Shown in pieces: positions 1 to 8,232 of a DNA stretch of 64,000 bases. Source of the stretch: Wenxinia saemankumensis (lineage in GTDB: Bacteria > Pseudomonadota > Alphaproteobacteria > Rhodobacterales > Rhodobacteraceae); NCBI RefSeq assembly GCF_900141735.1, contig NZ_FQYO01000002.1, positions 496,001 to 560,000 on the forward strand. The letters are read 5' to 3'. Made by a program: the position numbers and the translations under genes. Positions within the stretch are counted from its first letter, which is position 1, and every line of letters starts with the position of its first letter. The notes under the pieces are model-generated. The model was not told where the DNA came from, searched no databases, and worked only from the letters and a program-made list of their open reading frames with translations.

Positions 1-186
1 CTTTCGCGGGGATCCTGCGATCGGCCGGCGTAGGCATGGCTCCGCGGCCGGGCGGGGCCCCGCCCCGGCGCCTGCACCCCTTCTTGGCGGCGTTCGGGCA
101 GGGTATCCCGGGAAGCCGGCGCCCCGGGACGGTTGCCCGAGAGGCGCGGCCCGGGCGAGCCGCCCGCGCCGCCGGAGGCGGAGGGA

Positions 187-3100
187 TCAGACCGCCGCCA
201 CCTCGGCCAGCAGGGCGGCGTTGCCGCCGGCGGCGGTCGTGTCGATGCAGACATGGCGCTCGTGCAGGGCATGGGCCGCGTCGGGCATCGCCGTGATCAG
301 CGGGACGAGCTTGCCGTCCCGCGCCGCCAGCGCCGTCTCCATCGCGCGGGCGGTGTCCGCGTCGCCCCACCAGATCACGGCCGAGAGCGGGCGCAGCCCG
401 GTCAGCGCCGCCGGCTTCACCGCGCCACCCGCGCGGACGGCCCGGCCGCCAAGCGCCGCCACGGCCTCGGCCTGCGCCGCTTCGGCCTCTGCCCCGGGGC
501 CGGCGCAGAGGATCGGCGGGCGGGGGACCAGCGACAGCCGGTTCGATTCCCCCGTCGGCCCCGGCAGGGTCAGGGTGCGGACCGCGCCCTCCGACCCCTT
601 CGCCGCGTCGACCTCGGCCAGGCGCGGCGCCGGGTCGGGGGCGGGGCCGCCGGGATCGCCCGGGGCGGCGGATGGCGCGGCGGGCGCCCGGAAGCGCGGC
701 AGGTAATGCGGCCCGCCCGCCTTGGGGCCCGTTCCCGACAGCCCCTCGCCCCCGAAGGGCTGCGAGCCGACGATGGCGCCGATCTGGTTGCGGTTGACGT
801 AGAGATTGCCGACCTCGACCGAGGTCACGATCTCCTCCACCCGGTCGTCGATCCGCGTGTGCAGCCCGAAGGTCAGGCCGTACCCCATCGCGTTGATGTC
901 GGCGACGACGCGGTCGATCTCGCCCGCGCGGAACGTCGCGACATGCAGCACCGGACCGAAGACCTCGCGCCCCACGGCGGCGATGTCCTTCACCCGCAGG
1001 ATCGTCGGCGGGATGTAATGGCCCGAGCTGGCGGGCAGGGGAAGCTCGTGCAGCAGCCGCCCCTCGGCCCGGGCGGTCTCGACATGCGCGCGGATCCCCT
1101 CCGCCGCCTCGTGGTCGATCACCGGCCCGACATCGGTGGCGAGGTGCCAGGGATCGCCCAGGCTCAGCTCGTCCATCGCGCCCTTCAGCATCGTCAGCAG
1201 CCTGCCCTCCACGTCCTCCTGCACGTAGAGGCAGCGCAGCGCCGAGCAGCGCTGCCCGGCCGAGCGGAAGGCCCCCATGACGATGTCGCGCACCGCATGC
1301 TCGGGCAGGGCGGTGCTGTCGACGATCATCGCGTTGATGCCGCCCGTCTCGGCGATCAGCGGCGTGCCGGGCGCGGCGTGTTCGGCGAGGCTCTCGCGGA
1401 TCCGACGCGACGTGGCGGTCGATCCGGTGAAGGCGACGCCGTCCAGCGGCAGCGCGGTCAGCGCGGCGCCCGTCTCGGGGCCGCCGGGCAGCAGCTGCAG
1501 CGCCGCGCGCGGCACCCCGGCGCCGTGCAGCAGCGCGACCGCCCGGGCGGCGGTCAGCGGGGTCTGGCCCGCCGGCTTGGCCAGCACGGCATTGCCGGTG
1601 GCGAGGGCGGCGGCGATCTGCCCGCTGAAGATGGCCAGCGGGAAGTTCCAGGGGCTGATCGCCCCCCAGATGCCGCGCGGCGGCGCCTCGCCCGCCGCCT
1701 CGGCCTCGGCCGCGTAGTAGCGCAGGAAATCCACCGCCTCGCGCAGTTCGGCCACCGCGTCGGGCAGCGCCTTGCCCGCCTCGCGCGCCAGCAGGGCGAA
1801 GAGTTCGGGGGCATGCTCCTCGTAGGCGTCGGCGGCCCGGCGCAGCGTGGCGGCCCGCTCCGCGACCGGGGCGTCCCAGGTCCGGGCGGCGCCGTGGGCG
1901 GCGCGCACCACTTCCGGCGTCGCGGCGACGACCCGGCCGACCAGCAGCCCGTCGACGGGAGAGGTCACGCTGTCCTCCGTCCCGCCGGAGGGGGCGGTGA
2001 GCGGCCCCTCGGCGAGGATCGGCGCCGCGCCCCACAGATGCTCGCGCCAGGCGGCGCGCGCGATGTCGAGCGCGGCGAGCGTCGGCGCATGGGTCAGGTC
2101 CCAGCCGGCCGAGTTGCGGCGGTCCCCGAACAGGTCCGGCCCGGCGGGGAAGGGGCGGGGGCGGCCGAGCGAGTCCCAGGGGTCGGCGGCCACCGTCTCG
2201 GGCGGGACTTCCTCGTCCACGATCTGGTTCACGAAGGACGAGTTCGCCCCGTTCTCGAGCAGGCGGCGGACGAGATAGGCCAGCAGGTCCTCGTGCGCGC
2301 CGACGGGGGCGTAGATCCGGCAGCGCGTGCCGTGATCGGCCATGACGAGGTCGTGCAGCGTCTCGCCCATGCCGTGCAGGCGCTGGAACTCGAACGCGTC
2401 CTTCGGCACCCCGCGCGCCTGCGCCATGTGCAGCACGGCGGCGACGGTATGGGCGTTGTGGGTGGCGAATTGCGGGTAGATCCGGTCCGTCATCGACAGC
2501 AGCCGGGCCGCGTTGCCGAGATAGCTGACATCGGTCGCCGCCTTCTCGGTGAAGACGGGAAAGCCCTCCAGCCCCTCGACCTGGGCGCGCTTGATCTCGG
2601 CGTCCCAGTAGGCGCCCTTGACCAGCCGCACCATGATCCGGCGGCCATGCCGCCCGGCCGCGTCGTGCAGCCAGTCGATCACGTGCCCGGCCCGCGGTCC
2701 GTAGGCCTGCACGACCACGCCGAACCCGTCCCAGCCCCGGGTGGAGCCGTCGGCGAGGCAGGCGTCGATCACGTCGAGCGAGAGCGACAGCCGGTCCGCC
2801 TCCTCGGCGTCGATGTTGAAGCCCATGCCGGCGCTGGCGGCCAGGCCCGCCAGCGCGCGCACGCGCGGCACCAGCTCGTCCATCACGCGGGCGCGCTGGG
2901 CGATCTCGTAGCGCGGATGCAGGGCCGAGAGCTTGACCGAGATGCCGGGATTGGCCGCGACCGAGCCATGCACGGCATGGTCCGAGATGGCCGAGATCGC
3001 GCGGCTGTAGGCCAGGTGGTAGGCGCGGGCATCGGCGGCGGTGCGCGCCGCCTCGCCCAGCATGTCGTAGCTGTAGGTGTAGCCCTTCCGCTGCATCCCC

Positions 3101-3660
3101 TCGGCGCGCTTCATCGCCTTGCCGATATCCTCGCCCAGCACGAATTGCCGGCCCATCTCGCGCATCGCGCGGCCGACCGCGCTGCGGATCACCGGCTCGC
3201 CCAGCCGCTTCACCGCGCCGCGCAGCGCCCGGAACGGGGCGGGGCGATCCTCGTCCAGGACCCGGCCCGTCAGCATCAGCGCCCAGGTCGAGGCGTTGAC
3301 CAGCGGGGAATGCGACCTGCCGAGATGCCGGCCCCAGTCCGAGGGCGCGATCTTGTCCTCGATCAGCGCGTCGATCGTCTCGGCATCGGGTACGCGCAGC
3401 AGCGCCTCGGCGAGGCACATCAGAGCGATCCCCTCGTCGGTGGAGAGGCCGTACTCGGCCAGGAACACCTCCATCAGCCCCGGATCGGCATGGGCCCGGA
3501 TCCGCCGGACGTAGTCCGCGCCCGCCCGGCCGATGGCCCGCCGCGCCTCGGGCGAGAGGTCCGCCCGCGCGGTCAGGCGCGCAAGTGCGTCCGCCTCGGG
3601 GCCGAGATAGGCGGCGTCGATCGTGTCGCGGATGCTGCGGGGGCTGTCGTCGCGGGGCAT
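187..3660 (-). CDS. putA: Bifunctional proline dehydrogenase / L-glutamate-gamma-semialdehyde dehydrogenase PutA
   Basis: Oxidises proline to glutamate in two steps: an FAD-dependent proline dehydrogenase, then an NAD-dependent aldehyde dehydrogenase. The 1157-aa product starts MPRDDSPRSI at the ATG at 3660, with GGAG seven bases upstream. The proline dehydrogenase barrel covers roughly residues 130–480 and includes RLVKGAYWDAE. The aldehyde dehydrogenase covers roughly 555–1030, with the general base Glu771 (ETGG) and the nucleophile Cys805 (GQRCSAL). About 110 further residues follow, so it resembles the longer PutA type with a C-terminal domain. I see no N-terminal ribbon-helix-helix DNA-binding domain, so it should not repress itself as E. 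coli PutA does. The Lrp-type gene transcribed divergently next to it probably takes that role. Confidence 0.97.
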   Translation of the reverse strand: MPRDDSPRSIRDTIDAAYLGPEADALARLTARADLSPEARRAIGRAGADYVRRIRAHADPGLMEVFLAEYGLSTDEGIALMCLAEALLRVPDAETIDALIEDKIAPSDWGRHLGRSHSPLVNASTWALMLTGRVLDEDRPAPFRALRGAVKRLGEPVIRSAVGRAMREMGRQFVLGEDIGKAMKRAEGMQRKGYTYSYDMLGEAARTAADARAYHLAYSRAISAISDHAVHGSVAANPGISVKLSALHPRYEIAQRARVMDELVPRVRALAGLAASAGMGFNIDAEEADRLSLSLDVIDACLADGSTRGWDGFGVVVQAYGPRAGHVIDWLHDAAGRHGRRIMVRLVKGAYWDAEIKRAQVEGLEGFPVFTEKAATDVSYLGNAARLLSMTDRIYPQFATHNAHTVAAVLHMAQARGVPKDAFEFQRLHGMGETLHDLVMADHGTRCRIYAPVGAHEDLLAYLVRRLLENGANSSFVNQIVDEEVPPETVAADPWDSLGRPRPFPAGPDLFGDRRNSAGWDLTHAPTLAALDIARAAWREHLWGAAPILAEGPLTAPSGGTEDSVTSPVDGLLVGRVVAATPEVVRAAHGAARTWDAPVAERAATLRRAADAYEEHAPELFALLAREAGKALPDAVAELREAVDFLRYYAAEAEAAGEAPPRGIWGAISPWNFPLAIFSGQIAAALATGNAVLAKPAGQTPLTAARAVALLHGAGVPRAALQLLPGGPETGAALTALPLDGVAFTGSTATSRRIRESLAEHAAPGTPLIAETGGINAMIVDSTALPEHAVRDIVMGAFRSAGQRCSALRCLYVQEDVEGRLLTMLKGAMDELSLGDPWHLATDVGPVIDHEAAEGIRAHVETARAEGRLLHELPLPASSGHYIPPTILRVKDIAAVGREVFGPVLHVATFRAGEIDRVVADINAMGYGLTFGLHTRIDDRVEEIVTSVEVGNLYVNRNQIGAIVGSQPFGGEGLSGTGPKAGGPHYLPRFRAPAAPSAAPGDPGGPAPDPAPRLAEVDAAKGSEGAVRTLTLPGPTGESNRLSLVPRPPILCAGPGAEAEAAQAEAVAALGGRAVRAGGAVKPAALTGLRPLSAVIWWGDADTARAMETALAARDGKLVPLITAMPDAAHALHERHVCIDTTAAGGNAALLAEVAAV

Positions 3661-3771
3661 GGGAGGGCTCCGAGGGAGAGGGGCGATGCCACAATATAGG
3701 GCTTTGCGCGGCGGCGTATCGACCGTAAAGCGGATCACGGGTGGGCGATCCGCCGCAAATCGGGGGATATC
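3661..3771. promoter_or_regulatory. Divergent putA / Lrp-regulator control region
   Basis: This 111-base spacer carries both start signals. On the minus strand TATATT (complement of 3693–3698) is a plausible -10 for putA. An inverted repeat, GCGGAT (3730–3735) with ATCCGC (3748–3753), lies nearer the regulator and is a candidate operator. Lrp-type PutR proteins in alphaproteobacteria commonly act from such a divergent region. The sites themselves are inferred by eye. Confidence 0.4.
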
Positions 3772-4248
3772 ATGGTCCAACAGGATCCGTTGCTCGACGC
3801 GTTCGACCGCCGCATCCTCGACGTGCTCGCCACCGAGGGACGGATCCCCGTGGCCGAGCTCGCCCGCCGGATCGGGCTGAGCAAGACGCCGGTCCAGGCG
3901 CGTCTGCGCCGGATGGAGGAGGCGGGCGTGATCCGCGGCTACCGCGCGCTGATCGACGAGGTGCGCCTCGGGCGCGACCACATCGCCTTCGTCGAGGTGA
4001 AGCTGACCGACACGCGCGAGGCGGCGCTCGCCGCCTTCAACGCCGCCGTCGCCCGGCTGCCGGAGGTCGAGGAATGCCACATGATCGCCGGCCAGTTCGA
4101 CTACCTGCTGAAGGTGCGCACGACCGGAATGACCTCGTACCGCCTCCTCCTGGCCGAGAAGGTCTCGACCCTGCCGCATGTCGCCAGCACCTCCACCTAT
4201 GTCGTGATGCAGGCGGTGGTGGAGGAGGGGCGCCCCGCCGGGGCCTGA
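3772..4248 (+). CDS. putR: Lrp/AsnC family transcriptional regulator, probable proline-responsive putA activator
   Basis: A 158-aa Lrp/AsnC protein. An N-terminal helix-turn-helix (about residues 10–50, with GRIPVAELARRIGLSKTPVQ) is followed by an RAM ligand-binding/oligomerisation domain (about 70–150, with EVEECHMIAGQFDYLLKV). GGGGGA four bases before the ATG serves as ribosome binding site. It is divergent from putA across 111 bases, the arrangement known for PutR, which activates putA when proline is present. The proline role is inferred from this neighbourhood. The Lrp family call itself is firm. Confidence 0.88.
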   Translation: MVQQDPLLDAFDRRILDVLATEGRIPVAELARRIGLSKTPVQARLRRMEEAGVIRGYRALIDEVRLGRDHIAFVEVKLTDTREAALAAFNAAVARLPEVEECHMIAGQFDYLLKVRTTGMTSYRLLLAEKVSTLPHVASTSTYVVMQAVVEEGRPAGA

Positions 4249-4302
4249 CCGCGCGCGAAGGCGTGATTTGACGCCGGGGCAGGACGGCGCAGGTCGGCCG
4301 TC

Positions 4303-4839
4303 ATGCGCCTTCTCCTTCTCTTGGCCCTCTGCCCCGCTGCCGCCCTCGCGGACTGCCCGCCCGGCCCCGACATCGCGGCCGAGGCCGCGCCGCTGATCCG
4401 GGCACTGCCGCAGGCGGGGGGCGAGCGCGCGGCGCGCCTGATCATGGACGATCTGTGGCAGCTCTGGATGCGGGCGCCCGATCCGCGCGCGCAGGAATTT
4501 CTGGACCGCGGGATGGACCGGCGGGCCGCCTACGACCTGCGCGCCGCCTACGACGCCTTCGACCAGCTCGTGGGCTATTGCCCGGGCTGGGCCGAGGGGT
4601 GGAACCAGCGCGCCTTCGCGCTCTTCCAGATGCAGGATTTCGAGGGCGCCCTGCCGGATCTCGACCGCGCGCTGGAGCTCTCGCCCGCCCATGTCGGGGC
4701 GCTGTCCGGCCGGGCGATGACGCTGCTGGCGCTCGGGCGGGTCGAGGAGGGGCAGCAGGCGCTGCGCGACGCCCTCGCGGTCAATCCCTGGCTGGCGGAG
4801 CGGCGGCTCCTGATCGAGCCGCCCGGCGTGGACCTCTGA
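4303..4839 (+). CDS. Periplasmic tetratricopeptide-repeat protein
   Basis: A 178-aa protein with a short signal peptide (MRLLLLLALCPAAALA, cleavage before DCPPG). The rest is helical, with two to three TPR-like units: about residues 65–95 (YDLRAAYDAFDQLVGYCPGW), 98–130 (WNQRAFALFQMQDFEGALPD) and 132–162 (GALSGRAMTLLALGRVEEGQ). The alternating small and large residues fit the TPR consensus. It probably acts as a protein-binding scaffold in the periplasm; no enzymatic motif is visible. It lies 54 bases after the Lrp gene and just before tRNA-Leu, and neither neighbour suggests a partner. Confidence 0.82.
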   Translation: MRLLLLLALCPAAALADCPPGPDIAAEAAPLIRALPQAGGERAARLIMDDLWQLWMRAPDPRAQEFLDRGMDRRAAYDLRAAYDAFDQLVGYCPGWAEGWNQRAFALFQMQDFEGALPDLDRALELSPAHVGALSGRAMTLLALGRVEEGQQALRDALAVNPWLAERRLLIEPPGVDL

Positions 4840-4870
4840 TCCCGGCTTCGCTATCGATCGGACCGGGGTC

Positions 4871-4954
4871 GCCCGCGTGGTGGAATTGGTAGACACCGCA
4901 GACTTAAAATCTGCTGGCCGCAGGGCCGTGCCGGTTCGAGCCCGGCCGTGGGCA
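4871..4954 (+). tRNA. tRNA-Leu (anticodon UAA)
   Basis: An 84-base gene with acceptor GCCCGCG pairing with CGTGGGC (one G·U). The D-arm region is TGGAATTGGTAGACACC, the anticodon loop is CTTAAAA with TAA at 4905–4907, and GGTTCGAGCCC forms the T arm. A long variable arm (GGCCGCAGGGCC region) marks a class II leucine tRNA. CCA is not encoded; the genome reads CCC after the discriminator A. UUA is a very rare codon at this G+C content. Confidence 0.95.
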
Positions 4955-5162
4955 CCCCCCAGCCGGACCGCGCCGCGCCGGCCCGCTCCGCCCGGGCGCC
5001 CCGTCCGCAGGGCCCGTTGCCGACCCGCGCGCGGGGGCTCTCCCTCCGCAACGACCAGCATAGCCGATCAGAGACAGACAGGGGGGGGGACGTTCCCCGG
5101 CCTGGCGCCCCTTGCCCGCACCCCCTCGGCCCGCGCATCCTGCGCCCCGGCGAGGTGACGAC

Positions 5163-5648
5163 ATGACCAGAGACATCCCGATCGAGCCGCTGCGCGCGGA
5201 GGAGTTCGGCCCTTTCGGCGAGGTGCTCGACACCGACGGCGATCCCGACCGGATCATCAACCAGGGCCTCTGCGGCCGCTGGCACGACCGGGCCGCGCTG
5301 GACTTCGGAACCGGACGGGCCGGGATCAGCCTGTTCCGGGCCGAACCGCGCGGCCTGCCCCTGCGGCTCGAGATGGTCGAGCGTCACCCCGAGGGCAGCC
5401 AGGCCTTCCTGCCGATGACGGAGCACCCGTTCCTCGTGATCGTCGCGCCCGATGCGGGCGGCGTGCCAGGGGCGCCGCGCGCCTTCCGCGCCGCGCCGGG
5501 GCAGGGGGTCAATTACCGCCGCGGCACCTGGCACGGGGTTCTGACGCCGCTCCACGCGCCCGGGCTCTTCGCCGTCGTGGACCGGATCGGGGCGGGCGCG
5601 AACCTGCAGGAGCACTGGTTCGACGCGCCCTGGACGATCCGCGGCTGA
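5163..5648 (+). CDS. allA: Ureidoglycolate lyase
   Basis: A 161-aa protein that splits (S)-ureidoglycolate into glyoxylate and urea, the last carbon-releasing step of allantoin breakdown. Family hallmarks are the N-terminal PLRAEEFGPFGEVLD, the central MVERHPEGSQAFLPM and the C-terminal NYRRGTWHGVLTPL and FAVVDRIG. Length is normal for AllA. The ATG at 5163 gives the standard family start (MTRDIPIEPL) and follows a GGCGAGGTGAC sequence. The ureidoglycine aminohydrolase gene, one step earlier in the ureide pathway, lies 250 bases downstream on the opposite strand. The rest of the purine pathway is not in this window. Confidence 0.93.
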   Translation: MTRDIPIEPLRAEEFGPFGEVLDTDGDPDRIINQGLCGRWHDRAALDFGTGRAGISLFRAEPRGLPLRLEMVERHPEGSQAFLPMTEHPFLVIVAPDAGGVPGAPRAFRAAPGQGVNYRRGTWHGVLTPLHAPGLFAVVDRIGAGANLQEHWFDAPWTIRG

Positions 5649-5825
5649 CCGCCCGGCGGGGCGGCCAGGGACGACGGCCGCGGCCCCCGGAACGGGCCGG
5701 CGGCGCGCCACACCCCCAGCCCCGTCGCCGCCCCCGGCCGGAGCGCCTGTCCCCGTCCCGACCGCCCGCTTGCCCGGGACGCCCCCGGGCTCTCCCGGCC
5801 CGCCGGTCGCCGGGGCCTACCCGCT

Positions 5826-5880
5826 CTTATCTTGCCCCAAATACTCCGGGGGCTCGCGAAGCGAGCGGGGCGGAGCCCCT
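5826..5880. terminator. Convergent hairpin with a TTATCTTGCCCCAAATACTC element
   Basis: Between the convergent allA and allE genes. GCTCGC (5852–5857) and GCGAGC (5861–5866) form a perfect stem with loop GAA. The outer GGGGCTC/GAGCCCC can pair around it. Just before lies TTATCTTGCCCCAAATACTC (5828–5847), an A/T-rich patch that stands out in this genome. From memory, a similar element occurs between genes in many Rhodobacteraceae. A bidirectional terminator role is inferred. Confidence 0.5.
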
Positions 5881-5898
5881 CGCCGCCGACGCCCCGCG

Positions 5899-6714
5899 CT
5901 AGCGCAGACGCAGCGCGGGATGCCGGTTGACGTCCTTGTAGAGCAGGTAACGGAACCGCCCCGGCCCGCCGGCATAGCACGATTGCGGGCAGAAGGCGCG
6001 CAGCCACATGTAGTCGCCCGGCCCGACCTCGACCCAGTCGCGGTTCAGCCGGTAGACCGCCTTGCCCTCCAGCACGTAGAGGCCGTGCTCCATCACGTGG
6101 GTCTCGGGGAAGGGGATCAGCCCGCCGGGGCGGAACTCCACGATGTTGACATGCATGTCATGCGCGATCTCGCCGGGATCGACGAAGCGCTTCGTTGCCC
6201 AGGCGCCGTCCGTGTCCGGCATCGGAACCGGCTCGTGGTCGTCCTCGTGCGTGACGAAGGCGCCGGGCGGGGCGAGGCCCGGCGCCGCCTCCCACGACTT
6301 GCGGATCCAGTGGAAGGAGAGGGCGCTTTCGGCCCGGAGCGCCCAGTCCGCGCCGGGCGGCAGGTAGGCGTAGCTGCCCGCCCGCAGCGCACGATCCGAC
6401 CCGCCCAGCGTCAGGCGCCCGGTCCCGGCGGTGACGAAGAGCACGCCCTCGGCCCCGGGATCGGGCTCGGGCGCGGTCGATCCGCCGCCGGCGCCGGTTT
6501 CCATCAGGTAATGGGCGAAGGTCTCGGCGAAGCCCGAGAGCGGGCGGGCGATGATCCAGGCCTCGGTCGCCTCCCAGCCCGGCAGGCGCGAGGTGGTGAT
6601 CCCCCGCATCGTCGAGGCGGGCAGGAAGGCGTAGCTCTCGGTGAAGACGGCGCGGGTCTCGGCCGCGGCGTTCTGCGGCGGCAGGCCGCCTGGGGGCGTG
6701 GCGTATCCGGTCAT
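5899..6714 (-). CDS. allE: (S)-ureidoglycine aminohydrolase, bicupin
   Basis: A manganese-dependent bicupin enzyme that removes ammonia from (S)-ureidoglycine to give (S)-ureidoglycolate, the substrate of the AllA encoded next door. Two cupin folds are visible. The first is near residues 70–130 (GVLFVTAGTGRLTLGG). The second, near 190–260 (FPETHVMEHGLYVLEGKAVY), carries the metal-binding His and Glu residues. I chose the ATG at 6714 because AGGAGG lies eight bases upstream. The GTG at 6723 falls inside that Shine-Dalgarno sequence and cannot be the start. The product is 271 aa. Confidence 0.93.
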   Translation of the reverse strand: MTGYATPPGGLPPQNAAAETRAVFTESYAFLPASTMRGITTSRLPGWEATEAWIIARPLSGFAETFAHYLMETGAGGGSTAPEPDPGAEGVLFVTAGTGRLTLGGSDRALRAGSYAYLPPGADWALRAESALSFHWIRKSWEAAPGLAPPGAFVTHEDDHEPVPMPDTDGAWATKRFVDPGEIAHDMHVNIVEFRPGGLIPFPETHVMEHGLYVLEGKAVYRLNRDWVEVGPGDYMWLRAFCPQSCYAGGPGRFRYLLYKDVNRHPALRLR

Positions 6715-7046
6715 GGTCGGCACCTCCTGCCGTCCTGATGCCAGAGGAACGGGGGCGGGGCCAGAGGACGCGCCGGAGGGCGCGGCCCCGCCAGGCGGGG
6801 CGGGACCGGCGACGCCGCCGCCGGTCGCGTGCTGGGGCGCCGGCCGGAACCCGGCGCGCAGTCATCGGCCGCGAAGGGAAGGCGCAGGTCATGGGCAGCC
6901 CCCCTCCGGCGCCTTGCCGCGGGCGCCGGGGGCGGGGCGGGCCGGCCGAACCGGGCCCGGGGGCGGGGCGGGGGCCGGCCGGCCCGGGTCGGCCGGCCGC
7001 GGAGCCTCGTGCGGCCGGCCCGCCCCATGGGCCGGCCGGGCCGGTT
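6715..7046. other. 332-base intergenic stretch, very GC-rich, no gene seen
   Basis: Between allE and the transglycosylase gene, which run in the same direction. I find no credible reading frame or RNA gene. The left part is plain GC-rich sequence, while the right third is the GGCCGGCC cluster listed separately. The allE promoter must lie in the first part, but I cannot point to a box with confidence. Confidence 0.6.
6940..7037. repeat. Cluster of six GGCCGGCC palindromes
   Basis: Exact GGCCGGCC octamers start at 6940, 6973, 6977 (overlapping the previous one), 6991, 7013 and 7030: six copies in 98 bases. The block begins ten bases downstream of the transglycosylase stop codon. Self-complementary octamers so close together can form alternative hairpins, so this may be a transcription end region or a REP-like element. 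GGCCGGCC is also the recognition sequence of FseI. Confidence 0.6.
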
Positions 7047-7865
7047 TCAGCGGACGCGCTCGGCGCCGTAGGCGATCGCGCGCTGGTAGTTGCCGCTGTC
7101 GTTCCAGGCCGAGAGGATGCGGAAGTTCGCGGTCCCCTCGCCGAAGGGCTGGCCGGCCTGCCAGCCGTTCGCGCGCAGCAGGTTCGCCGCCGAGGCGAGC
7201 GCGTCCGCCGCCGTGTAGGGATCGGCCCGGCCGTCGCCGTTCGCGTCGACGCCGAAATTCACCCAGTTCCCGGCGAGGAACTGCATGTGCCCCAGCTCGC
7301 CCGACGGGCCGCCCCTCGTGTCGGCGGTGATCACCCCGCGATCCACCAGCTGCGCGGCGGCGAAGGCATGGGTCTCGAACCGGGGATGCCGGCGGCAATA
7401 GGAGGCGAGCGTGACCGCCCCGTCGACGATCCGGGTCTCGCCCAGATAGCCGCCCCAGCCGGTCTCGAGCCCCCAGATCGTCGCCAGGAGCGGCCCCGGC
7501 ACGCCGTAGCTCCGCTCGATCGAATCGAACAGCGCCTGGTTGCGGGTGTAGTTCTGGCGGATCAGGTTCACGAAGGCATCCGCGCTCGACCCCGAGCGGC
7601 GCGCGAGGAAGGTCGCGGGATCGACGACGCTGACCCCGCTCTGCGAGGAGGGGTTCGATTCGAACCGCCAGGTGATGCCCGAGAGCTGGGCGTTCTGCAG
7701 CGCCTGCAGCCCCCGCTGTCCGACACCGTAATTGGCGGCCTCCGCGGCGAGGTTGGCGCGATAGGTCGGGAACTGGTCCTGGCTGGTGATGCAGGGCGCG
7801 GCGGCGGCGAGGGCCGGCAGCAGGGACACCGTCGCGGCGGCGACGGCACGAAGAACGGGACGCAT
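7047..7865 (-). CDS. Lytic murein transglycosylase, MltB-like
   Basis: A 272-aa exported enzyme that cleaves the MurNAc–GlcNAc bond of peptidoglycan with formation of 1,6-anhydro-MurNAc. A signal peptide occupies residues 1–23. The MltB/SltB-type lysozyme-like domain fills the rest, with catalytic Glu134 in IWGLETGWGGY and the family sequences YGVPGPLLA, GELGHMQFLAGNWVNFGVDA and DALASAANLLRANGW. The ATG at 7865 gives the natural signal peptide start (MRPVLRAVAA). There is no lipobox, so it should be soluble in the periplasm. It stands alone. Confidence 0.9.
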   Translation of the reverse strand: MRPVLRAVAAATVSLLPALAAAAPCITSQDQFPTYRANLAAEAANYGVGQRGLQALQNAQLSGITWRFESNPSSQSGVSVVDPATFLARRSGSSADAFVNLIRQNYTRNQALFDSIERSYGVPGPLLATIWGLETGWGGYLGETRIVDGAVTLASYCRRHPRFETHAFAAAQLVDRGVITADTRGGPSGELGHMQFLAGNWVNFGVDANGDGRADPYTAADALASAANLLRANGWQAGQPFGEGTANFRILSAWNDSGNYQRAIAYGAERVR

Positions 7866-8232
7866 GGTGGCTCCAGTCGAAAGGGTCTGTCGTTGCGCCC
7901 GAGCATGGGGGAACGCCTCCTGATATGCCATAGCGAAGCCCCTCACGTCCGGGGGATCGCCCCGCCCCGGCGCCGCAGCCGGTTCCGCCACCGGCCAGAT
8001 GATCCGCCCCCGCATCCCTGGGCCGCCCCCGGATTCGCGGCCGTCGGGGACGTTGTCGTTTCCCCGCCGGGAACGATCCGGGCGGCCCGGGCCGGATCGG
8101 ATGCCGGAGGTACGGTTATCATCGATCCGACATCGCAATGAGGCAGTCCCGTCACGGAACCGCCCCATACTGGCCACAGTTGCGGAAACGTCGGGACCGC
8201 CTCCGGCCCCGGCCATCGCTGGAGCCGGTCCC
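7866..8232. other. 367-base divergent intergenic region
   Basis: Separates the divergent transglycosylase and SGNH hydrolase genes and so must hold both promoters. Open frames run through it but carry no recognisable protein sequence. I see no strong promoter box, hairpin or RNA gene. Confidence 0.5.

Noticed and set aside
1-186. Possible gene upstream of the putA end
   Set aside because: The first 186 bases hold only a GC-rich Arg/Pro shadow frame; nothing supportable.
133-3699. Open frame of 1188 codons antisense to putA
   Set aside because: High G+C makes long antisense frames. The translation is Arg/Gly/His-rich with no family features, while the opposite strand encodes complete PutA.
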